The notes beneath the pieces were generated by a model that ran no database searches, was not told the DNA's origin, and was given only the letters and a program-made list of their open reading frames with translations. DNA of 7,149 bases from an uncultured Oscillospiraceae bacterium. GTDB taxonomy: Bacteria; Bacillota; Clostridia; Oscillospirales; Oscillospiraceae. The DNA is taken from the NCBI GenBank assembly GCA_934635545.1, contig CAKTZN010000091.1:1-7149 (forward strand), read 5' to 3'. Within the stretch, counting starts at the first letter, position 1, and every line of letters starts with the position of its first letter. A program made the position numbers and the translations under genes. This document shows, in pieces, positions 1 through 6,337 of this stretch.

Positions 1-479
1 TGCCGGTGCAGGTGATGATGCTGCCCAACTATCTGGTGTGCCGGGCGTTTGGGCTGCTGAACACCCGCCTTGCCATCGTGCTGCTGGGCGTGTTCTCCCC
101 GCTGGCGGTATTTCTGCTGGCCCGCGCCATGCAGCGCATCGGCCGTGAGCAGAGCGAGGCCGCATCGCTGGATGGTGCCGGAGAGTGGACGCTCTTCCGC
201 CGCATCTATCTGCCCCAGGTGAAGGATACCGCTTACATCGCGGCAGGGTTAGCCTTTTTGGATCAGTGGAGCATGGTGGAGCTGCCGCTGGTGCTGCTGT
301 CTGACGAAAGCAAGCAGCCTCTGTCCATTCTCCTGACCCGCACCGCCTTTGCCGCCCCCTACGCCGGAGCCGCCGTATATCTGCTGCCGGTGGCAGTTGT
401 GGTGGCGGCGACAGCCTGCCGGAAAAAACGGTATCCCGCTAGCCCGGAGGATACGCGATACCTCATAGAACACGGTTGA
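1..479 (+). CDS. ABC transporter permease, carbohydrate (MalG-like) type, 3' part
   Basis: This is the C-terminal 158 residues of an integral membrane permease; the reading frame is open at the left edge, so the start lies outside the window. The key signature is the EAA loop, starting EAASLDGAGE and continuing through FRRIYLP (about residues 51-71 counted from the GTG at position 6), which docks the permease onto its ATPase. Hydrophobic segments flank it: about 20-42 (LLNTRLAIVLLGVF...), 74-98, and a last one at 122-138, followed by a short basic and polar tail. The order 'LLNT', EAA loop, two more membrane helices is typical of the MalG/UgpE half of CUT1 sugar importers. By family knowledge it would form a heterodimer with a MalF-like partner and use a lipoprotein binder; those genes would lie upstream. 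Substrate cannot be told. It is the last gene of its unit, with a terminator 38 nt after the stop. Confidence 0.88.
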   Translation, partial: PVQVMMLPNYLVCRAFGLLNTRLAIVLLGVFSPLAVFLLARAMQRIGREQSEAASLDGAGEWTLFRRIYLPQVKDTAYIAAGLAFLDQWSMVELPLVLLSDESKQPLSILLTRTAFAAPYAGAAVYLLPVAVVVAATACRKKRYPASPEDTRYLIEHG

Positions 480-516
480 CATATCCGGCCAGCTTTGCTA
501 TCCTATGTCGCAAATT

Positions 517-552
517 AAAAGCAGGACTTTGCGTTTGCAAAGTCCTGCTTTT
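517..552. terminator. bidirectional intrinsic terminator between convergent genes
   Basis: This is a perfect 16-bp stem (517-532 with 537-552) with a GTTT loop; the core arm reads GCAGGACTTTGC. On the plus strand it ends in a run of five T (549-553), serving the ABC permease. On the minus strand the 3' arm ends in TTTT followed by AATTTG, 44 nt past the PhzF-family stop codon. One hairpin therefore serves both converging transcripts. The rest of the 480-596 gap shows nothing else recognisable. Confidence 0.93.
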
Positions 553-596
553 TGACTGTCTGCCGTCTGGGCTGTCCGGTCCTGGGCGGCACTGTT

Positions 597-1490
597 TTAC
601 AGTGCGATCTCACCCTGGGCCAGGGTCACAGCAGGGCCGCCCACCTTGACGAAGGGCTGGCCGTCCTTCAGGATGACCTGGGCGGAGATGCGGGAGGGGC
701 GGCCCATCTTCTCGCCCTGCACCACGGTGTATACCTTGTCCAGCGCAACGAGGCCGTTCAGGTACAGGTAGTACACCAGCGCGCCGTTGGAGGTGCCGGT
801 GGCTGCCTCCTCGTCGATGTCGTACAGCGGCGCGAAGTTCCGGGCGTGGATCAGACCGTCAGCGGTGTTGACGGTAAAGGCGTGGACGCCCACCACGTTA
901 TACTTGCGGGACAGCTCCGTCAGGGCCGGGAAGTCGGGGGCGATTTTCTCCAACTCCGCCTCGTTGGCCACGGGCATCATGATATCTGTCAGGCCGGTGG
1001 ACACCTTTCTGGGCAGCAGGGACAGTTCTGCCCTTTCGGCCACGGTGCCCTGACCCTTGTGGGACAACCCCATGACACGGTACAGCTCCTCAAGCTGCTC
1101 CGGCGTGTCCAGACTCTCGAAGACCTGGGGCTTGGCCATGTCCATCAGAATGGCGTCCTTGTCCACCACGATCTCCAGCGTTCCGGACAGGGTCTCGTTG
1201 ATGCAGCGGTTTCCGTCGGCCACAAGACCCATGCCCCGCAGAGCGTGGAAGCTGCCGATGGTGGCGTGACCGCACAGCTCCACCTCCGCGGCGGGGGTAA
1301 AGTAGCGGATCTGGAAACGATTGCCGCCCAGAGGCTTGATGAAGGCAGTCTCGGAATAGCGCAGCTCCGCCGCGGTTTTCCGCATGGTCTCGTCGCCGGG
1401 GAAATCCGCGCCTTCCGGCAGCAGGACAACGCCCGCGGGGTTGCCGCCGAATATCTGATTGGTAAACGCGTCTACGATCTGGAATTTCAT
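597..1490 (-). CDS. PhzF family isomerase/epimerase
   Basis: This is a complete 297-residue protein, the usual length for the PhzF / diaminopimelate-epimerase-fold family. The N-terminus (MKFQIVDAFT...GGNPAGVV) is typical. The catalytic-acid motif is SETAF with Glu47, matching the conserved Glu of PhzF; CGHAT lies at 73-77 and the second-half motif EEAATGTSNGAL at 227-238. The two halves of the protein form the two-domain pseudo-symmetric fold. In phenazine producers PhzF isomerises trans-2,3-dihydro-3-hydroxyanthranilate, but most homologues, including those in non-phenazine Firmicutes, have no known substrate. No other phenazine gene is seen here, so a phenazine role is unlikely. The start is fixed by an AAGGAG box at 1500-1505, 9 nt before ATG. 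It has its own promoter and terminator, so it is probably monocistronic. Where PhzF has Asp in DPATG, this protein has Glu228 (EAATG), which may be a normal variant. Confidence 0.93.
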   Translation of the reverse strand: MKFQIVDAFTNQIFGGNPAGVVLLPEGADFPGDETMRKTAAELRYSETAFIKPLGGNRFQIRYFTPAAEVELCGHATIGSFHALRGMGLVADGNRCINETLSGTLEIVVDKDAILMDMAKPQVFESLDTPEQLEELYRVMGLSHKGQGTVAERAELSLLPRKVSTGLTDIMMPVANEAELEKIAPDFPALTELSRKYNVVGVHAFTVNTADGLIHARNFAPLYDIDEEAATGTSNGALVYYLYLNGLVALDKVYTVVQGEKMGRPSRISAQVILKDGQPFVKVGGPAVTLAQGEIAL

Positions 1491-1499
1491 ATCTCAATT

Positions 1500-1505
1500 C
1501 TCCTT
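1500..1505 (-). promoter_or_regulatory. ribosome binding site of the PhzF-family gene
   Basis: AAGGAG on the minus strand lies 9 nt before the ATG at 1490-1488. This is a near-ideal Firmicute Shine-Dalgarno sequence and supports the chosen start over the in-frame alternatives. Confidence 0.85.
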
Positions 1506-1562
1506 TCAGAATGAAAGCCACATGTCGGGGTCTTTCCGCTGCCGCAGAAGCCTGTTTTACTT

Positions 1563-1591
1563 ATTATACGCCTCTATCGCTGCGGACACAA
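1563..1591 (-). promoter_or_regulatory. predicted sigma-A promoter of the PhzF-family gene
   Basis: On the minus strand a perfect TATAAT (-10, positions 1568-1563) follows a 17-bp spacer from TTGTGT (-35, positions 1591-1586, a 3/6 match to TTGACA). Transcription would start near 1556, giving a leader of about 65 nt. The promoter lies downstream of the surface-protein terminator, which fits independent transcription. Confidence 0.6.
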
Positions 1592-1611
1592 TATCCGGCT
1601 GCTGCATCTTT

Positions 1612-1635
1612 TTCTGAGCAGCATGCGGCTCAGAA
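1612..1635. repeat. perfect 8-bp inverted repeat upstream of the PhzF-family promoter
   Basis: TTCTGAGC (1612-1619) and GCTCAGAA (1628-1635) are exact reverse complements separated by 8 nt that include GCATGC. Neither strand has a T-run after the second arm, so it is not an intrinsic terminator. It lies about 20 bp upstream of the proposed -35 box and between the two minus-strand genes, so it could be an operator or a 3'-end RNA hairpin. Confidence 0.5.
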
Positions 1636-1659
1636 TGATATAGGACTGTTTTCTGCGGC

Positions 1660-1697
1660 AAAAACAGCAGCGGAGGCGCGACGCGCCCCCGCTGCTG
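1660..1697 (-). terminator. intrinsic terminator of the surface-protein gene
   Basis: On the minus strand, CAGCAGCGG...GGCGCG (1697-1682) pairs with CGCGCC...CCGCTGCTG (1680-1665). This makes a very GC-rich stem of up to 16 pairs with one G-U pair, and a tight loop around 1681. Five T follow (1664-1660). It lies 30 nt after the stop codon of the surface protein and insulates the PhzF-family gene from read-through. Confidence 0.9.
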
Positions 1698-1727
1698 CCA
1701 TATGGAGAAAATCAGAGAGAGACTAAA

Positions 1728-4700
1728 TCAGTCCTCTTTCCGCTTGCGTGTCACGACCAGCGCGCCGCAGGCGATGACGGCCGCAAGGCCCATACCCACA
1801 TACAGGGTGATGCCCGCGTCGCCGGTGCTGCCGGACTTCACGTCCTTGCCGGTAGTGCTGCTGCCGTTGCTGCCGCTAGTAGTGCCTCCGGTGGTACCGC
1901 CGGTGGTGCTGTTGTCACCGTCGCCGGTGGACTGGGTACCGAAGACGACGGTGTTGTCCTTCACGGTCCATGAGAGCAGTTTGTTGCCCTCGTAATAGTT
2001 CTGCTGGGTATAGCCGCGGCCGTCCTGACCGGCGAGAGACTTGAGGATCTCGTCGATGGCCGCGTTGAGGTTGGAGGCGGTGATATTGCTGTTGAGCTGG
2101 TTCGCAAAGGCCTCACTCTTCAGCTCTGCCGCCGTCTTGCCCACGACATTGGTCTCTACGGCATTGGTGGTGACGGTGCCGACGGCCTTGGCAGGCGCGA
2201 TAACGGTGTCGCCCTGCTTCAGGAGGGCGTCGGTGTTGAAGTAGCTGTTATACTGGACGGAGATGCCAGCGGAGCGGCCGTTGAGGATGCCCACATCGCC
2301 GGTCACCTGCTTGGAGACGACATCACCGGCGGAGTAGCAGTTGAGGTGGATGCCGCCGCCCTGACCGGCGAGACCGCCCAGATAGACCTTGCTGGGATTG
2401 GTGGAGAAGCCGGTGACATTGCCCAGGGTGTAGCAGTTGACGGTGGTCACGCGGTTATCCATGCCATAGAGCGCACCGGCGTAGACATTGTTGGTGTCGG
2501 TGACGCCGGAGACATCCACATCCGTCCAGCAGTTGGTGACGGCGCCGCGCAGAACGCTGGCGGCCAGACCGCCGACGCGGCAGAAGCTCTCGGTGGTGGT
2601 GGAGTCGATGACGCCGGTGACGGAGCAGTTGTCGATGTAGATGCCGTTCTGGCCGCTGCCGACAAGGCCGCCGGCGAAGGTCTCATAGCGGGTGGCCACA
2701 TGCACGTCGATATCGCGCAGGTGGATGTTCTTCAGGCGGACGACCTGATCGTTCCCGGTGGGCAGGTCGTTGGTGCTGAGAGAACCGGAGGTCAGGCCGA
2801 AGAGGCCGGTGGTCATGCAGTCGGCGGGGGCTTTGGCGGAGCCGATGGTCATACCGGTGATGGTATGGTCGCCGCCGTCATAGCTGCCGCGGAAGGGATA
2901 GGCGCAGATGAGGGTCTTCTTGCCGTTGACCTCGCCGTTGAGGGACCAGCCGATGGGCAGCCAGTCGCCGCCGGTGAGCTTGATGTCGGCGGTCTGCTTG
3001 AAGTAGACGCCCTTCCAGTCCACGTCGGCGTTGATGGACTCGGCGAGATAGCGCAGTTGCTTCTCGTTCGCGATGCGATAGGGATCCTTCTCGGTGCCGG
3101 AGCCGCCGTCGAAGCGGGAGGGATCCGCCTGCTCATAGTGGGAGAAGTCACCGTAGATGGCCTTATACTGGGCCTTGGCAAGGGCGGCTTCGTAGGCCTC
3201 GCCGGAGCTTTCTCCAGAGAGGACCTCGGTCTTGGTGATGGCATTGTCCTTCACGGTGATCTTCACCACGGTGGTCTTGCCGTCATCGCGGCCGTACCAG
3301 ACGCCGTCCTTCATTGCCTGCTCAGGCTTTTCCACCTTTTCGCAGTCGGGCTGGACATAGGTGACGTTGGCCGCCTGGCTGCCGAAGGTGACCAGGCCCT
3401 TCTCGGCGTCATAGGTCCAGGTCTTCAGCGCGGTGGAATCGATGCCATAGGCGGTGATGTCGATGGGGAACGCGGCGAAGCTGGCGTTGAGGCCGTCGGC
3501 GATGGCGGCGTAACCGGCTGCGTCGTAGGCGGTCAGCTTGTCCACGAGACCGCCGGTGTAGACGTCACCCTCCTCGGTGACGCCGGAGGCCACCTTGGTG
3601 CCGATGGGCGCCACGGGGTTCATGGTAACGGGGTTATCGGTGCTTGCGCCGTTGATCATGGTGCTGCCCAGGTCATACCAGCAGTTGTAGGACTTGCCGA
3701 TACCGGTGACCCAGCCGCTGACCATACCGGCATAGGTGGAGAATTCGCGGGTGGTGAGATCACCGGAGGCGTAGCAGTTGACCAGCGCACCGGCGTTGCA
3801 GGCCACCAGGTTACTGACGACGGCCATGCCCTCGTTGCCGTTTTCGCGGTTGCCGGAGGCGTAGAGCAGATCGTTGTCGGTCCAGCAGTTGGCGATAAGG
3901 CCGCGGTTGTTGAGACCGGCAAGGCCGCCCACCTCGGCCAGGTCGCTGCCGTCAACGATGCCGGTGGCGCGGATGCTGACGTGGCTGTTGATGGTGGCGC
4001 CCTTATACTGCATACCCACGAGGCCGCCCACAAAGTGGTTGCCCTTGGTGTTGTTCAGATAGAGGGTGCCGGAAACGGAGCAGGCGTCGATGAGCGCGCC
4101 GGTGAAGTCGCCGCTGGTGGTGGAGCCCTGGGTGACACCGGCGATGCCGCCCAGGTAGGCGGTGGCGGCGTAGGTGGTGTAGAAGGCCACATTGGTCAGG
4201 TTCACGTTCCTGACGACGGAGTTGGGGCCAAGAACACCGAACAGACCGATGTAGAGATTCTCCTTATCCAGGGCGAAGGGCTCACTCTCGGTGCCGAGGG
4301 TCAGGCCGTCGATGGTATAGCCGCGGCCATCGAAGGTACCGTTGAAGAGGTAGTCGCTGCCGCCGATGGGCGTCCATGCCGCGGAGGAGACGCTGATGCT
4401 ATTGGCCAGTGCAACGTACTTGCCGGTGTAGTCGATCTTGGGGGAGAGCGAAACGGCAAAATCACGGAGCTGCTCTTCGGAGGCGATCAGGTAGGGATCG
4501 CTCTCAGTGCCGGAGCCGGAGGCGAAGATGGAGTCGGAGATATCGCCGGTGGTCCAGACGGCGCCGGTGGGAAGAACCTTGCCGCCATCAGACTGCCACT
4601 CGCGCAGGGCAATGCCGGTGATGCCGTAGGCAGCCAGGATGCCGTTGATCTGGGAGATGTTGCCGTTGAGGGTATCGGCGAAGGCCGCGCCGGTCATGTC

Positions 4701-6134
4701 GGAGCGGGCCACGGCGGTTGAGACCATGACTTTGTCGTAGCCCTGTTGGGTGGAGAAGCCGCGGTCGGTAGCTTCGTCGGTGACGGTATTCTTGAGCGTC
4801 GCGCCGTTGTTCTCGTAGATCTCTTCCTTGAGGACGGCGTCTTCGGCGTAATAGTTTGCAGAACGGGCGGCGCCTTCAGCGGGATACGCAGTACCGCCGG
4901 TCATGCCAGAAGTCGTGACCTGACCATCCAGCGCACCGACCCAGTGGTGATTCTTGGCCAGACCACCGTTGACGATGGTGATATCACCGGTGGCATAGCT
5001 GGTATACTGCTTGCCGGCCATCATACCGACAAGACCGCCGGCCATACCGCCAAAGTTGGTGGAGGCGGGGGAGGCAGCGTACACATCGCCAAATGTTGCG
5101 CAGTTGGCAATAACGGCATAGTTGCCGCTGCTGCCGATGATGCCGCCAGCCATGCTGTTCTTGTTGGTGTTGTTGGCAACGGCAGAGACGTTGGCGTCGG
5201 TCCAGCAGTTGGTGATGGCGGTGCCGATCTGACCGAAACCGGCAATGCCGCCGGCGTAGACGAGTGCATCGCCGGAGGTAACGGCAGAAACAGAACCAGT
5301 CGCCGCGCAACTGTCAATGCGCGTGCCGATCACGCTGTGGGCGGACGTTGCGGGTTTGGTGGTAGCGCCAGCGAGGACTCCGGCATAGGCCTTGCCGGAG
5401 GTATTCTCAACACGGATGTCAGCATTGGTGAGGTTGAGGTTTTTGACAACGGCGCTGCTGCCGAGAACGGAAAACAAGCCATAATAGCTGTCACCGGAGG
5501 TGACGGCCGCGTTGATGGTCAGGCCGCTGATGGTATAACCCCGACCGTCGAAGGTGCCCTGGAAGATGGCAGCAGTGCCATCCTCCGTACCGATGGGGTT
5601 CCAGTTGTCGATGCCGGACAGGTCGATGCTTGCCCCCAGGGCAACATACTGGCCCGCATAGGTGTTGCCGCCATCAACGGCAGCCGCGAAAGCTGCCAGT
5701 TGAGCGGCGTTCACGATCTGATAGGGATCAGAAGGGGTGCCGGAGCCGGAGAGCGTGGACGTGGCCTGAGCCAGCGCCTGATCCACGGCGTTCAGGACAG
5801 CGCGGGAGCTCTGGGTCGCACCGGAGACAGTATCGACGCCATCGGTGCCGTTGGCATTCTTGATGCTGTCAAGCAGACCGGCCGCCACGACCATCTCCCA
5901 GAATTTGGGTGTCTGGGTGCTGCCGTCGGCCTGCAGGTCGGAGATGACAACATTGTCCTCCTGCTGTGCAAGGGTTAGCGTCACGGTAACGGGCTCGTCG
6001 TCACGGCCAAGGGCCGAGGCGGTGTAGGTGCCGGGCTGATAAGTGTTGTCCACGGTCACGGCGAAGGCGGCTGTCGGAAGCAGCGAGAGCACCATAACCA
6101 CGGTCAAGATTACAGAAAGAAGTCTTTTCTTCAT
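1728..6134 (-). CDS. secreted, anchored FMN-binding / GLUG-repeat surface protein
   Basis: This is a 1468-residue protein, probably exported and displayed on the cell surface. Domains in order: signal peptide 1-25 (MKKR..., ending TAAFA); FMN-binding domain about 28-124 with DTVSGATQSS at 101-110; GLUG-like modules at about 129-530 and 539-925; an FMN-bind-like segment at 941-995 without an SGAT box; module three at 1010-1402; a Ser/Thr/Gly spacer at 1403-1433; SGSTGDAG at 1434-1441; a hydrophobic anchor at about 1442-1462; tail RKRKED. In the FMN_bind family, ApbE attaches FMN by a phosphodiester bond to the SGAT threonine (here Thr107). A role in extracellular redox or adhesion is inferred. 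The start is placed at 6134 because the signal peptide begins there; an AAAGGA box lies 12 nt upstream. The frame stays open to 6344, but that extension is proline-rich leader sequence with no signal peptide. The exact substrate or partner is unknown. Confidence 0.87.
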   Translation of the reverse strand: MKKRLLSVILTVVMVLSLLPTAAFAVTVDNTYQPGTYTASALGRDDEPVTVTLTLAQQEDNVVISDLQADGSTQTPKFWEMVVAAGLLDSIKNANGTDGVDTVSGATQSSRAVLNAVDQALAQATSTLSGSGTPSDPYQIVNAAQLAAFAAAVDGGNTYAGQYVALGASIDLSGIDNWNPIGTEDGTAAIFQGTFDGRGYTISGLTINAAVTSGDSYYGLFSVLGSSAVVKNLNLTNADIRVENTSGKAYAGVLAGATTKPATSAHSVIGTRIDSCAATGSVSAVTSGDALVYAGGIAGFGQIGTAITNCWTDANVSAVANNTNKNSMAGGIIGSSGNYAVIANCATFGDVYAASPASTNFGGMAGGLVGMMAGKQYTSYATGDITIVNGGLAKNHHWVGALDGQVTTSGMTGGTAYPAEGAARSANYYAEDAVLKEEIYENNGATLKNTVTDEATDRGFSTQQGYDKVMVSTAVARSDMTGAAFADTLNGNISQINGILAAYGITGIALREWQSDGGKVLPTGAVWTTGDISDSIFASGSGTESDPYLIASEEQLRDFAVSLSPKIDYTGKYVALANSISVSSAAWTPIGGSDYLFNGTFDGRGYTIDGLTLGTESEPFALDKENLYIGLFGVLGPNSVVRNVNLTNVAFYTTYAATAYLGGIAGVTQGSTTSGDFTGALIDACSVSGTLYLNNTKGNHFVGGLVGMQYKGATINSHVSIRATGIVDGSDLAEVGGLAGLNNRGLIANCWTDNDLLYASGNRENGNEGMAVVSNLVACNAGALVNCYASGDLTTREFSTYAGMVSGWVTGIGKSYNCWYDLGSTMINGASTDNPVTMNPVAPIGTKVASGVTEEGDVYTGGLVDKLTAYDAAGYAAIADGLNASFAAFPIDITAYGIDSTALKTWTYDAEKGLVTFGSQAANVTYVQPDCEKVEKPEQAMKDGVWYGRDDGKTTVVKITVKDNAITKTEVLSGESSGEAYEAALAKAQYKAIYGDFSHYEQADPSRFDGGSGTEKDPYRIANEKQLRYLAESINADVDWKGVYFKQTADIKLTGGDWLPIGWSLNGEVNGKKTLICAYPFRGSYDGGDHTITGMTIGSAKAPADCMTTGLFGLTSGSLSTNDLPTGNDQVVRLKNIHLRDIDVHVATRYETFAGGLVGSGQNGIYIDNCSVTGVIDSTTTESFCRVGGLAASVLRGAVTNCWTDVDVSGVTDTNNVYAGALYGMDNRVTTVNCYTLGNVTGFSTNPSKVYLGGLAGQGGGIHLNCYSAGDVVSKQVTGDVGILNGRSAGISVQYNSYFNTDALLKQGDTVIAPAKAVGTVTTNAVETNVVGKTAAELKSEAFANQLNSNITASNLNAAIDEILKSLAGQDGRGYTQQNYYEGNKLLSWTVKDNTVVFGTQSTGDGDNSTTGGTTGGTTSGSNGSSTTGKDVKSGSTGDAGITLYVGMGLAAVIACGALVVTRKRKED
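1731..1838 (-). other. C-terminal anchor with degenerate sortase-like motif
   Basis: Residues 1433-1468 of the surface protein follow a Ser/Thr/Gly-rich wall-spanning spacer. They read SGSTGDAG, then about 21 hydrophobic residues (ITLYVGMGLAAV...), then RKRKED. The layout is that of an LPXTG-class sorting signal, but the usual proline is missing: Clostridia often have SPKTG, NPKTG or similar followed by DAG. It may be a variant sortase site or simply a membrane anchor. Confidence 0.65.
1929..3107 (-). repeat. surface-protein module 3 (GLUG-like beta-helix unit)
   Basis: This covers residues 1010-1402. It opens with GGSGTEKDPYRI and shares landmarks with modules 1 and 2: a 'PIG' strand (LPIGW, 1059-1063), FRGSYDGGDHTITGMTI, GLFG, an AGGLVGSG GLUG-type turn, NCWTD (1201-1205), a second GGLAG turn and the closing LLSWTVKDNTVVFGTQ. 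It is the most diverged of the three modules and has a longer insert after the PIG strand. The repeated G-G-L-x-G and N-C-x positions suggest successive rungs of a right-handed beta-helix. Confidence 0.75.
3150..3314 (-). other. FMN-bind-like segment lacking the flavinylation box
   Basis: Residues 941-995 (MKDGVWYGRDDGKTTVVKITVKDN...) resemble the first half of an FMN_bind domain: the 'DG.Y.G' opening, paired beta strands and a helix EAYEAALAKAQY. The chain then runs directly into module 3, with no SGAT box. This looks like a truncated or degenerate copy of the N-terminal domain, or a structural spacer. Assignment rests on pattern similarity only. Confidence 0.5.
3360..4520 (-). repeat. surface-protein module 2 (GLUG-like beta-helix unit)
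   Basis: This covers residues 539-925. It opens SGSGTESDPYLI, then has TPIGG (588-592), FNGTFDGRGYTIDGLTL, YIGLFGVLGPNSVVRNVNLTN, LGGIAG, VGGLVG and VGGLAG turns, NCWTD (749-753), and the closing LKTWTYDAEKGLVTFGSQ. It is close to module 1 at the protein level; the strand VVRNVNLTN matches VVKNLNLTN in module 1. Confidence 0.78.
4545..5750 (-). repeat. surface-protein module 1 (GLUG-like beta-helix unit)
   Basis: This covers residues 129-530. It opens SGSGTPSDPYQI directly after the FMN-binding domain, then has NPIGT (179-183), FQGTFDGRGYTISGLTI, YYGLFSVLGSSAVVKNLNLTN, AGGIAG, AGGIIG and AGGLVG turns, and NCWTD (309-313). The end (LREWQSDGGKVLPTG) differs from the shorter ends of modules 2 and 3. 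Confidence 0.78.
5763..6053 (-). other. FMN-binding domain with SGAT flavinylation motif
   Basis: Residues 28-124 begin VDNTYQPGTYTASALGRDD (the 'G.Y.' opening of FMN_bind domains), followed by beta strands VTVTLTL and NVVISDLQ. They end in DTVSGATQSSRAVLNAVDQAL, where Asp101-SGAT107 fits the Dxx(S/T)GAT box recognised by ApbE flavin transferase. Thr107 is the expected acceptor by family analogy. The domain directly follows the signal peptide, so flavinylation would occur outside the cytoplasm. Confidence 0.82.
6060..6134 (-). other. signal peptide of the surface protein
   Basis: Residues 1-25: a basic start MKKR, a hydrophobic core LLSVILTVVMVLSLL, and an Ala-x-Ala-type end TAAFA before VTVDN. 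There is no lipobox cysteine, so cleavage by signal peptidase I is expected. Confidence 0.9.
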
Positions 6135-6146
6135 GTGGGGTGATAA

Positions 6147-6152
6147 TCCTTT
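6147..6152 (-). promoter_or_regulatory. weak ribosome binding site of the surface-protein gene
   Basis: AAAGGA on the minus strand ends 12 nt before the ATG at 6134-6132, a longer gap than usual. It still supports the signal-peptide start, since no better box precedes an alternative in-frame start. Confidence 0.55.
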
Positions 6153-6249
6153 CTCTTTTCGTTCATGATAGCGCGGGGATACTGCGGGGTATGCCGGGAA
6201 GGCGGGCGTCACCTCCTTTACGGAATGTCTTGACGGAGCAGGCACGCTC

Positions 6250-6268
6250 CAGTTAGACGTCGCTAACC
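6250..6268. repeat. leader palindrome, copy 2 (CAGTTAGACGTCGCTAACC)
   Basis: Plus-strand CAGTTAGACGTCGCTAACC matches the copy at 6348-6366 at 17 of 19 positions. Its core is GTTAG-N6-CTAAC. In the minus-strand RNA it forms a 5-bp hairpin with loop CGACGU, next to a second small hairpin GGAGC/GCTCC (6235-6250). It lies downstream of the leader terminator. Confidence 0.75.
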
Positions 6269-6278
6269 GCATGAGGGT

Positions 6279-6317
6279 AAAAACGGCAGCGCAGCTTCCG
6301 GTGGAAAGCGGCTGCCG
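6279..6317 (-). terminator. intrinsic terminator inside the 5' leader (putative attenuator)
   Basis: On the minus strand CGGCAGC (6317-6311) pairs with GCTGCCG (6290-6284). The stem is extended by an inner helix GCTT(T)CC / GGAAGC with an ACC loop and followed immediately by five T (6283-6279). It lies about 145 nt upstream of the start codon and about 110 nt downstream of the likely transcription start, so it would end transcription before the surface-protein gene. A competing hairpin (TGCCG at 6331-6327 with CGGCA at 6317-6313) could open it. The plus strand has no T-run here, so it works in one direction only. Confidence 0.72.
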
Positions 6318-6337
6318 AAAACATGGCGGCAATAGCG

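Noticed and set aside
597..1490. Phenazine biosynthesis locus
   Set aside because: Only a single PhzF-family gene is present, flanked by terminators; family members are widespread in bacteria that make no phenazines.
552..1514. Plus-strand open frame opposite the PhzF-family gene
   Set aside because: It begins inside the terminator T-run and has no recognisable motif, while the minus-strand protein carries all PhzF landmarks.
2346..4721. Long open frame on the plus strand opposite the surface-protein gene (also 4746-5978)
   Set aside because: Translation is low-complexity Gly/Ala/Val/Asp with no domains, no signal for a start, and no promoter. It is the mirror of GC-rich, Gly/Thr/Asn-rich codons on the real strand.
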